DNA from: Nocardia sp. BMG111209
Lineage (GTDB): Bacteria > Actinomycetota > Actinomycetes > Mycobacteriales > Mycobacteriaceae
Assembly: GCF_000381925.1 (NCBI RefSeq)
Contig: NZ_KB907308.1
Coordinates: forward strand, 496,001-560,000
DNA: 64,000 nucleotides
Direction of reading: 5' to 3'
Numbering within the stretch: position 1 is the first letter of the stretch; each line of letters starts with the position of its first letter. Below are positions 1 through 8,952 of this stretch, piece after piece. The notes beneath the pieces were generated by a model. That model was not told the origin of the DNA, searched no databases, and saw nothing but the letters and a program-made list of their open reading frames with translations. A program made the translations under genes and the position numbers.

Positions 1-468
1 GCCGACGCCGTAGGTGCCCCCGTCGGCCAGCGGCTGACCGAAGGTGGTGGTCAGGTACACCTTGGTCTGATTGCCCGGCGTGAGCGTCGTGAACGTCGAG
101 CCGACCGGGCCGGTGGGGCCGGTCAGCGTGATGCCCTGCGCGCTGACGGTGTAGGTGTGGCCGTACCCGAGCGCGGCGGTGGGTTTCCACGCCGTCCGGT
201 CCGGGGTGAGGATGCCGTCGACCGGTTTGCCCTGCTCGTTGATCATCGTCACCGTGGTCAGGATGCCGTCGGTGGCGGACACCTCGATCTTGCCCAGCGG
301 ATCGACGTCGTCGCCGCCGTTCGGGGTGACGACGATCGCCGGGGCGGCGGGGCCGCCCCCGGTCGTCGCCGGTTTCGGCGTGCCCGTCGACGAGGAGCAC
401 GCGGCCATCAGCATCGTCACCAGGGTCAAGCCCATCGCGACACTGAATCGGCAGCGGCGACCTGACAT
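1..468 (-). CDS. L,D-transpeptidase-type lipoprotein, N-terminal part (runs off left edge)
   Basis: The reading frame is open to the left window edge, so only about 156 N-terminal residues are present. It starts at the ATG complementary to 466-468, behind an AGGAGA-type ribosome site. A basic N-terminus and hydrophobic stretch lead into the lipobox LMAAC, so Cys24 should be lipidated after signal peptidase II cleavage. A Pro/Thr/Gly linker follows, then an immunoglobulin-like domain (around VVTPNGGDDVDPLGKIEVSA) of the kind that precedes the YkuD catalytic domain in mycobacterial LdtB/LppS proteins. That family makes 3-3 peptidoglycan cross-links in the periplasm. The catalytic Cys lies outside the window, so the call rests on the lipobox and Ig-like region. 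The gene is divergent from the response regulator at 726. Confidence 0.75.
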   Translation of the reverse strand, partial: MSGRRCRFSVAMGLTLVTMLMAACSSSTGTPKPATTGGGPAAPAIVVTPNGGDDVDPLGKIEVSATDGILTTVTMINEQGKPVDGILTPDRTAWKPTAALGYGHTYTVSAQGITLTGPTGPVGSTFTTLTPGNQTKVYLTTTFGQPLADGGTYGVG

Positions 469-687
469 GGTGTTTCTCCTGCGCTTCGCCGTGCGACCGC
501 GGGCCCGGGCCCCCAGCGCACCATCACCTACTGATTTCGAATTGCCAGTTTACGGGGCAGATCGCCGATGCGGCATCCGGAGGTGTTGCCGTGGTTTTAC
601 GCACAGGTTGCCGGGGTATGTCTGTCACCGGGGCTGTGCCCGCGACCAACCATTCCCGCGAGTACGGATGGAACACGATGCACTCCG

Positions 688-715
688 TTCGAACAAGATC
701 GTCGGCCGGTAGGAT
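688..715 (+). promoter_or_regulatory. Candidate promoter of the two-component operon
   Basis: A TTCGAA box (688-693) and a TAGGAT box (710-715) are separated by 16 bp. Transcription would start around 722, just ahead of the ATG at 726, giving an almost leaderless message. The alternative upstream ATG at 714 would fall inside the -10 box, which favours the 726 start. The match is moderate and made by eye. Confidence 0.3.
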
Positions 716-725
716 GCTCGTCGTC

Positions 726-1425
<700 letters not shown>

Positions 1426-1439
<14 letters not shown>

Positions 1440-2319
1440 CGGCCGGGCCGCCGCGGTCGCCGCCGGCGCCGGACTGGCGGTCGTGGCACTGACGGCCGTC
1501 GCGGCCCTCGCCGACGGCCCGTGGACCACCGCGGCGGTGTGCGTACTCGGCGGCGGCGGACTGGGCGCGATCCTCTGGCTGGTGCTGCGGCGCTGGGCGC
1601 GCGAACAGCAGGCCACCCTCGACTCGCTGCGCCGGCAGGCCGGCCGGGAGGACCGGCTGATCGGCGATCTCGGCCACGAACTGCGCAATCCGGTCACCAC
1701 CCTGTCCACCAGCGTGGAGGTGCTGAGCCGGCACGAGGCCGAGATCCCGGACCGGCCGCGCCGCGCGCTGCGGCTGGCCCGCGCCGAGATCGAGCACCTG
1801 CGCCGGCTGCTGGACGACCTGCTCGCCCTCGCGCGCGCCGAGGCCGGGGTGCACACCGTCGAGTCGCGCCCGATCTCGCTGCGCGAACTGCTCGCCTACG
1901 TGCTGACCGGGCGGCAACTGCCGCCGGAGCTGCTCGCCGCGGGCCCCGATCTCACGGTGACCGCCCGCCCCGCCGAACTCGAGCGCGCCCTCGGCAATCT
2001 GGTCGACAACGCCGAACGCCACGGCGGCGGGCTGGTCGGGCTCGCCCTGGCGCCGGCCGGGGCCTGGGCGGTGATCACGATCGACGACGCGGGTCCCGGC
2101 GTGCCCGCCGCCGACCGGGAGCGCATCTTCGAGCGCTTCGAGACCGGCCGCCGCGGCCGGCGCGGCACCGGTATCGGGCTCGCGCTGGTCGCGGAGACGG
2201 TCGTCGCGCACGGCGGACAGGTGAGCTGTGACACCCGGCCCGGGGGTGGCGCGCGGTTCGTGGTGCGGCTTCCGGCCGTGACGGATGTCACTCGACCTGG
2301 GATTGTCACAGAACAGTAA
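1426..2319 (+). CDS. Sensor histidine kinase with minimal sensor region
   Basis: The product is 297 residues. Two membrane segments lie at about 10-28 and 36-54 with only about 8 residues between them, so there is essentially no extracytoplasmic sensor domain. His84 in GDLGHELRNP is the phosphorylated residue of the HisKA dimerisation helix. The ATP-binding domain shows the N box (LGNLVDNAERH), the G1 box (DDAGPGVP) and the G2 box (GTGIGLAL). It should phosphorylate the overlapping response regulator. Such short kinases often sense within the membrane or through a partner protein. The gene ends 46 nt before ectA and may be cotranscribed with it. Confidence 0.9.
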
Positions 2320-2340
2320 AGTTTCCGTCCGGTAAAACTC
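2317..2340 (+). promoter_or_regulatory. Direct repeat upstream of ectA (possible regulator site)
   Basis: The short AT-rich gap holds GTAAAGTTT followed by GGTAAAACT, two imperfect direct repeats about 16 bp apart, with a TTGTCA box just upstream at 2303-2308. This could be a regulator site or part of an ectABCD promoter overlapping the kinase stop codon. I cannot match it to a known operator. Confidence 0.2.
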
Positions 2341-2365
2341 AACATCGAGTGGCAACTCTGTCCGT

Positions 2366-2920
2366 GTGACGCAGACCCGAACGCTCAGCCGGACCGCCAC
2401 CGAGACCGCGGTCATCCGCGCGCCCCGGACCGCGGACGGCGCACCCCTGTGGCGGATCGCCGTGGACTCCCGGGTGCTGGACGCCAATTCCAGCTACGCC
2501 TACCTGCTCTGGTGCCGCGACTTCCGATCCACCTCGGTGGTCGCCGAGATCGACTCGGAGGTGGCCGGTTTCGTCACCGGATATCTCCGGCCGCAGGCCC
2601 GCGACACCCTGTTCGTCTGGCAGGTCGCCGTCGACGAGCGCTGGCGCGGGCGCGGCCTGGCCGCCGCGATGTTGGACCGACTCGTGGGTAACGTTGCCGG
2701 ACAAGGCATTTCGACCCTGGAGACCACGGTCTCGCCGGACAACGAGGCGTCGCTGGCGATGTTCGCCGCGCTGGCGCGCCGGCACGACACCGACCTCGAG
2801 CGGGAAAGGCTGTTCACCCCACCAGATTTTCCGGACGGGCACCAAGCCGAGGACCTGTACCGGATCGCGCTGCAGACGGCGGCGCACACCGAAGAGGAGA
2901 TCATCGATGACCACCGCTGA
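2366..2920 (+). CDS. ectA: L-2,4-diaminobutyrate acetyltransferase
   Basis: The product is a 184-residue GNAT enzyme that acetylates L-2,4-diaminobutyrate with acetyl-CoA to give N-gamma-acetyl-diaminobutyrate, the second step of ectoine synthesis. EctA-type features are visible: the substrate-side segment DANSSYAYLLWCRDF and the acetyl-CoA loop VDERWRGRGLA. The start is GTG at 2366; the GTG two bases earlier runs straight into a stop. The last 14 nt overlap ectB, indicating coupled translation. The length and the neighbouring ectB, ectC and ectD make the call secure. Confidence 0.95.
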   Translation: MTQTRTLSRTATETAVIRAPRTADGAPLWRIAVDSRVLDANSSYAYLLWCRDFRSTSVVAEIDSEVAGFVTGYLRPQARDTLFVWQVAVDERWRGRGLAAAMLDRLVGNVAGQGISTLETTVSPDNEASLAMFAALARRHDTDLERERLFTPPDFPDGHQAEDLYRIALQTAAHTEEEIIDDHR

Positions 2921-4166
2921 GATGACCGTTTTCGAGACCATGGAATCGAATGTCCGCGGCTACTGCCGGGATTGGCCGACGCTGTTCGACACCGCCTCCG
3001 GTGCCTGGCTGCGCGACAGCGAGGGCCGTGACTACCTGGATTTCTTCGCCGGTGCGGGGGCGCTGAACTACGGGCACAACAATCCGGTGCTGAAGGCCGC
3101 GCTGCTGGACTACATCGCGCGCGACGGGATCACCCACGGCCTGGACATGTCCACGGTCGCGAAACGCGATCTGCTGCAGACCATCGACCGGGTGCTGCTG
3201 ACCCCGCGCGGCCTGGACCACAAGGTGCAGTTCCCCGGCCCGACCGGCGCGAACGCCGTGGAGGCGGCACTCAAGCTGGCGCGCAAGGTGACCGGCCGCA
3301 CCACGGTGCTGAACTTCACCAACGCCTTCCACGGCATGACGCTGGGCGCGCTGGCCGTGACCGGTAACGCCGCCAAGCGCGCCGGTGCGGGAGTGCCGCT
3401 GTCCCATGTGAATTCGATGCCGTTCGACGGCTATCTGGACGGCGACGAGCTGTCCTGGATGGAGCGTGCGCTCGACGACGGCTCCTCGGGCGTGGACAAG
3501 CCCGCGGCGGTGATCGTGGAGACCGTGCAGGGTGAGGGCGGGGTCAACGTGGCCCGGCCGCAGTGGCTGCGCCGCCTGGCCGAATTGTGTTCCGCGCGTG
3601 ACATTCTGCTGATAGTCGACGATGTGCAGATGGGCTGCGGGCGGACCGGACCGTTCTTCTCCTTCGAGGTCGCGGGGATCACCCCCGATATCGTCACGTT
3701 GTCGAAATCCATCGGCGGCTACGGACTTCCGATGGCGCTGGTGCTGATGCGGCCGGAGCTGGACCAGTGGACCCCCGGTGAGCACAACGGCACCTTCCGC
3801 GGCAACAACCCGGCCTTCGTCACCGCGACGGCCGCGCTGGAGCACTTCTGGTCCGACGGCACCCTCGCGGAATCGACCGCGGCCAAGGGTGATCGGATCC
3901 AGAGGTCGTTCACCGAACTGGTCGACCGGTATCCGGGCATCTCGACCCGGGGCCGTGGCCTGGTGCAGGGCCTGGTGTTCGACGAGGCCTCGGAGGCGGG
4001 CAAGGTCTGCCACGTCGCGTTCGAACAGGGTCTGCTGGTGGAGACCTCCGGCGCCGACGACGAGGTGGTGAAACTGCTTCCGCCGCTGACGATCACCGAC
4101 GACGAGCTGGATCACGGCCTGGGCGTGCTCGCCGGATCGGTCGAGGCCGTGCGGGGAGGTCACTGA
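2907..4166 (+). CDS. ectB: L-2,4-diaminobutyrate 2-oxoglutarate transaminase
   Basis: The product is a 419-residue class III PLP aminotransferase that converts aspartate-beta-semialdehyde and glutamate to L-2,4-diaminobutyrate, the committed step of ectoine synthesis. The PLP-binding lysine is Lys267 in VTLSKSIGGYG, and the cofactor-contacting Asp lies in LLIVDDVQMGCGRTG. The start at 2907 has GAGGAG upstream and overlaps the ectA end; longer upstream extensions would overlap ectA heavily. The length matches the family (about 420 residues). Confidence 0.95.
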   Translation: MTTAEMTVFETMESNVRGYCRDWPTLFDTASGAWLRDSEGRDYLDFFAGAGALNYGHNNPVLKAALLDYIARDGITHGLDMSTVAKRDLLQTIDRVLLTPRGLDHKVQFPGPTGANAVEAALKLARKVTGRTTVLNFTNAFHGMTLGALAVTGNAAKRAGAGVPLSHVNSMPFDGYLDGDELSWMERALDDGSSGVDKPAAVIVETVQGEGGVNVARPQWLRRLAELCSARDILLIVDDVQMGCGRTGPFFSFEVAGITPDIVTLSKSIGGYGLPMALVLMRPELDQWTPGEHNGTFRGNNPAFVTATAALEHFWSDGTLAESTAAKGDRIQRSFTELVDRYPGISTRGRGLVQGLVFDEASEAGKVCHVAFEQGLLVETSGADDEVVKLLPPLTITDDELDHGLGVLAGSVEAVRGGH

Positions 4167-4167
4167 G

Positions 4168-4560
4168 ATGATCGTGCGCACCACCGCGGAGATCACCGGC
4201 ACCGACCGCGACGTCGCCGCCGAGCGCTGGCGCAGCAAGCGCATCGTGCTCGGCGGGGACGGGGTCGGGTTCTCCTTCCACGAGACCACCATCGAGCCCG
4301 GCACTGTCCACGAGTTCCATTATCGGCACCACGTCGAGGCGGTCTGGCTGGTGGAGGGCGAGGGCACCCTGTACGACCTCGACAACGACACGACGTACCC
4401 GCTCGGCCCCGGCACGATGTACCTGCTGAACGGGCACGAACGCCATCGCGTCGAGAGCCGCACCCGGATGCGGATGCTGTGTGTGTTCAACCCGCCGGTC
4501 ACCGGGACCGAGGTGCACGACGAGAACGGCGTGTACCCGCTGGTGGCGGCCGAAGGATAG
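4168..4560 (+). CDS. ectC: L-ectoine synthase
   Basis: The product is a 130-residue cupin that cyclises N-gamma-acetyl-diaminobutyrate to ectoine. The cupin core is visible in HEFHYRHHVEAVWLVEGEG and in the second strand region YLLNGHERHRV, where the metal-binding residues lie. It begins one base after the ectB stop codon and ends 11 nt before ectD, so the four ect genes almost certainly share one transcript. The length equals that of characterised EctC proteins. Confidence 0.95.
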   Translation: MIVRTTAEITGTDRDVAAERWRSKRIVLGGDGVGFSFHETTIEPGTVHEFHYRHHVEAVWLVEGEGTLYDLDNDTTYPLGPGTMYLLNGHERHRVESRTRMRMLCVFNPPVTGTEVHDENGVYPLVAAEG

Positions 4561-4571
4561 GAGTCGACCGG

Positions 4572-5531
4572 ATGACCGTGACGACACCGGAACCGGAACC
4601 GGCACTGCCGATCCCGCCCACCTGGCCCGCCGGCCCCCCGGATCCGGGGGCGGTCGCGGCCGCTCATCCCCTGGATCGGTACCGCACCCGCACCGTCGCG
4701 GCGGTACCGCCGATCGATCGCGACGATCCCACGGTGTGGGGTGATCTGACGACACCGGAGCTGGCGGCCTTCGACACCGACGGCTACACGATCTTCGACG
4801 AACTGCTGCATCCGGCGGAGGTGGCCGATCTGGCCGCCGAGGTGCAGCGGCTGGCCGAGGATCCGGAGCTGCGCCGCGACGAGCGGGTGATCGTGGAGCA
4901 GGGTTCGAACGGGGTCCGCTCGATCTTCGAGGTGCACCGGATCGGTACCGTGATCGCGGAACTGGTACGGCAGGAACGCATCTCGGGCCTCGCCCGGCAG
5001 GTGCTCGGCTCCGAGGTGTACATCCATCAGAGCCGGGTCAACTACATGCCCGGATTCGCCGGCGCCGGATTCTATTGGCACTCCGACTTCGAGACCTGGC
5101 ACGCCGAGGACGGTATGCCCGCGCCCCGGGCGGTGAGCCTGTCGATCGCGCTGACCGACAATCACCCGTTCAACGGCAGCCTGATGGTGATGCCCGGCTC
5201 GCATCGCACCTTCGTGGCCTGCCAGGGTGCGACGCCGCCGGAGAACTACCGGAAATCGTTGCGGGAGCAGCAGATCGGGGTGCCGGATCGCGGGGCGCTG
5301 ACCGATCTGGCGGACAAGCACGGGATCGCGCAGTTCACCGGGGCGCGCGGATCGGCGCTGCTGTTCGATTCGAACCTGATGCACGGTTCGTCGAACAACA
5401 TCACGCCGTTCCCGCGCTCGAATCTGTTCCTGGTGTTCAACAGCGTCGAGAACCCCTTGGACACACCGTATGCCGCACCCGCACCACGTCCGGAATACAT
5501 CGCCGCGCGCAGTGTCGTGCCGGTGCGCTGA
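4572..5531 (+). CDS. ectD: Ectoine hydroxylase
   Basis: The product is a 319-residue Fe(II)/2-oxoglutarate-dependent dioxygenase that converts ectoine to 5-hydroxyectoine. The iron triad is His170 and Asp172 in the EctD signature FYWHSDFETWHAEDG, with His271 in LMHGSSNN. The 2-oxoglutarate-binding Arg is probably Arg282 in PFPRSNLFLVFN. The first 50 residues are Pro/Ala-rich, slightly longer than in many EctD proteins. AGGAG at 4559-4563 supports the ATG at 4572. A strong terminator follows at 5594-5631, closing the ectABCD operon. Hydroxyectoine producers usually accumulate both solutes under salt or heat stress. Confidence 0.95.
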   Translation: MTVTTPEPEPALPIPPTWPAGPPDPGAVAAAHPLDRYRTRTVAAVPPIDRDDPTVWGDLTTPELAAFDTDGYTIFDELLHPAEVADLAAEVQRLAEDPELRRDERVIVEQGSNGVRSIFEVHRIGTVIAELVRQERISGLARQVLGSEVYIHQSRVNYMPGFAGAGFYWHSDFETWHAEDGMPAPRAVSLSIALTDNHPFNGSLMVMPGSHRTFVACQGATPPENYRKSLREQQIGVPDRGALTDLADKHGIAQFTGARGSALLFDSNLMHGSSNNITPFPRSNLFLVFNSVENPLDTPYAAPAPRPEYIAARSVVPVR

Positions 5532-5593
5532 CCCGCGAGGCCGGGCCGGCGCGCGCACCCGCGTCGGGCCGGCGCCGGTGCGCTGACCGAGAA

Positions 5594-5631
5594 CTGCGCC
5601 GCCCGAAGGGTTCTCGCCCCGGGCGGCGCAG
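5594..5631. terminator. Bidirectional hairpin between ectD and acyl-CoA dehydrogenase
   Basis: The arms CTGCGCCGCCCG (5594-5605) and CGGGCGGCGCAG (5620-5631) are exact reverse complements around a 14-nt loop. There is no strong T-run. The position between two convergent genes suggests it ends both transcripts. Confidence 0.75.
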
Positions 5632-5676
5632 TGCGGTCCGGCCGGCCCGGGGCACGAACGTGGGCCGGCCGAAGCT

Positions 5677-6804
5677 CTATCGGGGATCGGTGAGCGCCGC
5701 GTAGCGCGCGGTGTGCCCGTCGGCGGTGCCCCATTCGTACCGGACGGCGGTCAGCCGCTTGAAGAAGTGCCCGATCACCAGTTCCTCGGTCATCCCCATC
5801 GCGCCGTGCAACTGCACCGACTCCTGCCCCAGGACCCGGGCGGCGCGGGCCACGGTGACCTTGGCCGCCGCGGCGGCGCGGGCCCGTTCCGCCGGAGCCG
5901 CACCGAGTTTCAGCGTCACCAGGTACGCCGCGGCCACCGCCTGCTCGAGTTCCAGATGCATGTCGACCATGCGGTGTTGCAGCGCTTGGAAACTCGCGAT
6001 CGGCACACCGAACTGCTGCCGCTGCTTCGCGTACGCGACGGTCTCGGCCAGCACCCGGCGCATCGCACCGACCGCCTCCGCCGTGATCGCGGCGATCGCC
6101 TCGTCCCGGGCGGCGTCGAGCGAATCGTCCGCTCCCCCTTCGGATCCCAGCAGCGCGTCGGCGGGCAGCCGGACCCCGTCGAACACGAGGTCGGCGGCCT
6201 GCCGCTCGTCGATGGTCCGATAGGAGTGCATCGTGATCCCCGCGACGCCGGCGTCGGCCAGGAACAGCGAGACACCCTCGGTACCGGGAATGCGCGCGGT
6301 CACCAGCAGATGGGTCGCGATCGGGGCCGCGATCACCACCACCTTGGCGCCGTCGAGCACCCATCCGTCGCCCTCGCGGCGCGCGGTGGTGCCGACCCGG
6401 TGCAGGTCGTAGCCCGAATCCGCCTCCAGGGCGGCCAGTGCGGTGATCACCTCACCGGCGACGAGACCGTGCAGCAGATTCCCGGCGAGCTCGCCACCGG
6501 CCCGCTGCAACAATCCGGCGCCGACCACCACGGTCTCGACGTACGGCTCCACGACCAGGGCGGCGCCGAGCGCCTCGGCGATGATCATCGTCTCGACCGG
6601 GCCGCCGCCGGAGCCGCCGACGGCCTCCGGCAGGCTCGCGCCGAGGATGCCGACCTCCTCGGCGAAGGCGTGCCAGATCTTCGGCTGCCATCCGGCGCCC
6701 GTGCGCGCGGCCGCCCGGCTCTCCGCCAGACCGTAACGGGCCGTGAGGTAGTCGGTGAGCGTGTCGCGGAGCAGCTGCTGTTCGGCGGTGTATTCGAAGT
6801 CCAT
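5677..6804 (-). CDS. Acyl-CoA dehydrogenase (FadE-type), second of a pair
   Basis: The product is a 375-residue FAD enzyme of the acyl-CoA dehydrogenase fold. The N-terminal helical part starts MDFEYTAEQQLLRDTL. The C-terminal domain carries the FAD contact motif QLHGAMGMTEE, and the C-terminus reads RYEWGTADGHTARYAAL, where the acidic residue may act as catalytic base. The ATG begins directly after the stop of the upstream dehydrogenase gene, with no gap, so the two are cotranscribed. In mycobacteria such adjacent pairs (FadE26/27, FadE28/29) form heterotetramers acting on steroid or branched side-chain CoA esters. The substrate here is unknown. Confidence 0.85.
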   Translation of the reverse strand: MDFEYTAEQQLLRDTLTDYLTARYGLAESRAAARTGAGWQPKIWHAFAEEVGILGASLPEAVGGSGGGPVETMIIAEALGAALVVEPYVETVVVGAGLLQRAGGELAGNLLHGLVAGEVITALAALEADSGYDLHRVGTTARREGDGWVLDGAKVVVIAAPIATHLLVTARIPGTEGVSLFLADAGVAGITMHSYRTIDERQAADLVFDGVRLPADALLGSEGGADDSLDAARDEAIAAITAEAVGAMRRVLAETVAYAKQRQQFGVPIASFQALQHRMVDMHLELEQAVAAAYLVTLKLGAAPAERARAAAAAKVTVARAARVLGQESVQLHGAMGMTEELVIGHFFKRLTAVRYEWGTADGHTARYAALTDPR

Positions 6805-8034
6805 CTACAGTCCCAGGGTTGCCTTGGCGATGATGTTGCGCTGAATCTCGTTGCTGCCGGCGTAGATCGAGCCGGCGCGGTCGTTGAAGTAGCGCAGCGG
6901 CGCGACGGCCTGCCACGGCTCGCCGCCGAGGAAACCGTCCGCGGGTGCGTGATAGTCGACCACCGGGCCGCCCGGCATCGCGGCGTGCGGCTGGTACATC
7001 CGGCCGCGCGGGCCGGCGGCCGCCAGGGTCAGTTCGGTGATCCGCTGGCTCAGCTCGGTGCCGAGGATCTTCAGCGTGGACGCCGCCGGGCCGGGATCCT
7101 TCCCGCGCGACACCGCGGCCATGGTCCGGTATTCCAGGATCTCCAGCACATCCGCGCGGATCCGGGCGTCGGCCAGCCGCGCCGCGAACGCCGGATCGTC
7201 GAGCAGCGTGCCGCCGGCCGGGCCGGGCTGGTTCGCGGCGTGCTGCGCCAGCGTCTCCCCCAGCGCCTGCAGGGCCGGGCCCAGCGCCCCGCCGCGCTCG
7301 AAGTTCAGCAGGTACTTCGCGACGGTCCAGCCCTCGTCGATGCGGCCGAGCACATTCTTCTTCGGCACCCGCACCTGATCGAAGAACACCTGGTTCTGCA
7401 CCTGTTCGCCGGAGGTCATGACCAGCGGCCGCACCTGGATGCCCGAGGTGTTCATATCGATGAGCACGAAGGTGATGCCCTGCTGCTTGCGCTCCTTGCG
7501 CGCGGTGCGCACCAGCGCGAAGATCCAGTTGGCCTCGGTGGCGTGGGTGGTCCAGATCTTGCTGCCGGTGCAGACCAGATCGTCACCGTCGTCGACGGCC
7601 GCCATGGTCAGCGAGGCCAGATCGCTGCCCGCCTCCGGCTCCGAGTAGCCCTGGCAGAAGAACACCTCGCCGGTCAGGATGCCGGGCAGGAAGTAGTCCC
7701 GCTGCTCCGGGGTCCCGAAGGCGATGATCGCGTGCGCGACCATCCGGATACCCATCGGCGACAGTGCGGGCGCCCCGGCCAGCACCGATTCGCGATCGAA
7801 GATGTAGTGCTGGGCCACACTCCAGTCACATCCGCCGAACTCGACCGGCCACAGCGGCGCGGCCCAGCCGCGCGCGTGCAGAATGTGCTGCCAGGCCATG
7901 CTGGCCTCGTGGTCCGGGTACACACTGGTGGCCAGGCGCCCGGCGCGGCGCAGGTCGGGGGTCAGGTTCTCGTCCAGAAAACGCCGCACCTCGTCACGAA
8001 ACGCCAGATCGGTGGGCGACCAGTCCAGATCCAC
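6805..8034 (-). CDS. Acyl-CoA dehydrogenase (FadE-type), first of a pair
   Basis: The product is 409 residues. I chose the GTG complementary to 8032-8034 because AAGGAG lies just upstream and the protein then begins with the family-like DLDWSPTDLAFRDEVRRFL. The FAD-binding region CQGYSEPEAGSDLASL is typical of acyl-CoA dehydrogenases. Near the C-terminus it reads SIYAGSNEIQ, with Ala where medium-chain enzymes have the catalytic Glu of YEG. That suggests this subunit alone is not competent and pairs with the product of the abutting gene. Divergent from the DUF1707 gene. Confidence 0.85.
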   Translation of the reverse strand: MDLDWSPTDLAFRDEVRRFLDENLTPDLRRAGRLATSVYPDHEASMAWQHILHARGWAAPLWPVEFGGCDWSVAQHYIFDRESVLAGAPALSPMGIRMVAHAIIAFGTPEQRDYFLPGILTGEVFFCQGYSEPEAGSDLASLTMAAVDDGDDLVCTGSKIWTTHATEANWIFALVRTARKERKQQGITFVLIDMNTSGIQVRPLVMTSGEQVQNQVFFDQVRVPKKNVLGRIDEGWTVAKYLLNFERGGALGPALQALGETLAQHAANQPGPAGGTLLDDPAFAARLADARIRADVLEILEYRTMAAVSRGKDPGPAASTLKILGTELSQRITELTLAAAGPRGRMYQPHAAMPGGPVVDYHAPADGFLGGEPWQAVAPLRYFNDRAGSIYAGSNEIQRNIIAKATLGL

Positions 8035-8129
8035 GGAGAACTCCTTGTTCGGTATGTGGTGCTCTACCTTCTCATTCGATGCCAGAGTAGCGCAAATGAA
8101 GGTTAACTTACCGCCTTCCTGGGCACGCC

Positions 8130-8158
8130 TTGACATTCCACAGTGAGAGGTAGATCCT
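8130..8158 (+). promoter_or_regulatory. Candidate promoter for DUF1707 gene
   Basis: A perfect TTGACA (8130-8135) is followed after 17 bp by GATCCT (8153-8158), a weak -10; TAGATC two bases earlier is an alternative. The near-palindrome AAGGTTAACTT at about 8099-8109, on the side nearer the dehydrogenase genes, could be a regulator site for the divergent pair. Confidence 0.3.
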
Positions 8159-8205
8159 GGGTATACACATTCCACTTAGGAACATTGATCCTGGAGGACC
8201 GTCCC

Positions 8206-8643
8206 ATGGACATCGCGACCGGCACCCGCGCCTCCGACGCCGAGCGCCAGGACATCGTCACCCAACTGGCCCGGCACCTGAGCGACGGCCGCATCGACCT
8301 CACCGAATACGACCAGCGGGTGGCGGCGGTCTGGGCCACCACCACCCGCGACGACCTGCAACGCGTACTGGCCGACCTGCCGCCGGTCCGGGACCGCGCG
8401 AATTCCACCCCCGCGCAACCGGGTTCGCGGCGCCGCATCCCGCTGTGGCAGCGCATCGAGGCGTCCGCCTGGCTCGGGGTGAGCCTGCTCTGCGTCGTGA
8501 TCTGGGCCCTGGTCAGCATCGGGCTCGGCGAATTCACCTATCCGTGGCCGCTGTGGGTGATCGGCCCGTGGGGAGCGGCCCTGATCTTCCGGATGCTGAC
8601 GGGCTGGGAATCCGGCGCGGGCTGCGGCGCGCGCCGCCGGTAG
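8206..8643 (+). CDS. DUF1707 (SHOCT-like) membrane protein
   Basis: The product is 145 residues, starting at the ATG at 8206 behind GGAGG. The first 55 residues form the DUF1707 domain common in actinobacteria (RASDAERQDIVTQLARHLSDG to LADLPPVR). Members usually carry a short helical N-terminus before a membrane or other domain. Two hydrophobic segments (about 91-109 and 113-131) form the C-terminal membrane part, followed by an Arg-rich end. The function of the family is not established. The gene stands alone between the divergent acyl-CoA dehydrogenases and a small DUF1059-like gene. Confidence 0.8.
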   Translation: MDIATGTRASDAERQDIVTQLARHLSDGRIDLTEYDQRVAAVWATTTRDDLQRVLADLPPVRDRANSTPAQPGSRRRIPLWQRIEASAWLGVSLLCVVIWALVSIGLGEFTYPWPLWVIGPWGAALIFRMLTGWESGAGCGARRR

Positions 8644-8733
8644 CCGCGTTTTACCGGACGAGACCTTGCCCGATCCGGCCGCCACGCGGAAGGATGGCAC
8701 GGTACGCCGTACGACACGCACCGAAGGACAGCG

Positions 8734-8880
8734 ATGAAGACACGGATCAACTGCCCCTGCGGCGAATACATCACCGGTGAGACCGAGGACGAGCTGGTGT
8801 CGAAGACCAAGGCGCATCTCTCCGAGAAGCACCCCGGCCATGATTACTCGCGCGACGAGATCCTGTTCATGGCCTACTGA
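8734..8880 (+). CDS. Small DUF1059-like protein (48 residues)
   Basis: This short gene encodes a protein starting MKTRINCPCGEYITGETEDE and ending DEILFMAY. A purine-rich GAAGGA lies about 6 nt before the ATG. The pattern (an N-terminal Cys-x-Cys-Gly pair, a Gly-Glu-Thr turn and a helix ending in a His-rich AHLSEKHPGHD) resembles DUF1059, a family of about 50-60 residue proteins of unknown function that may bind metal. No partner gene is obvious; it ends just before a strong hairpin. Confidence 0.7.
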   Translation: MKTRINCPCGEYITGETEDELVSKTKAHLSEKHPGHDYSRDEILFMAY

Positions 8881-8906
8881 GCCGGAAGTTCGCACTCCGG
8901 GCAGCA

Positions 8907-8942
8907 CACGGGCCGCCTTCCTCGCGAGGAAGGCGGCCCGTG
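8907..8942. terminator. Perfect 36-bp palindrome, bidirectional terminator
   Basis: The 18-base arm beginning CACGGGCCGCC is followed immediately by its exact reverse complement. The palindrome sits between the plus-strand DUF1059-like gene and the minus-strand kdpC, which end toward each other, so it probably stops both transcripts. Confidence 0.8.
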
Positions 8943-8952
8943 CCGTACGCAC

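Noticed and set aside
2694..2906. Upstream extension of ectB
   Set aside because: It would overlap ectA in another frame; ATG 2907 has a good ribosome site and gives the usual EctB length.
5713..8106. Very long open frame opposite the two acyl-CoA dehydrogenase genes
   Set aside because: It mirrors the dehydrogenase codons, is rich in Arg/His/Gly/Gln, lacks a ribosome site and has no family resemblance. High GC3 on the real strand keeps stops out of this frame.
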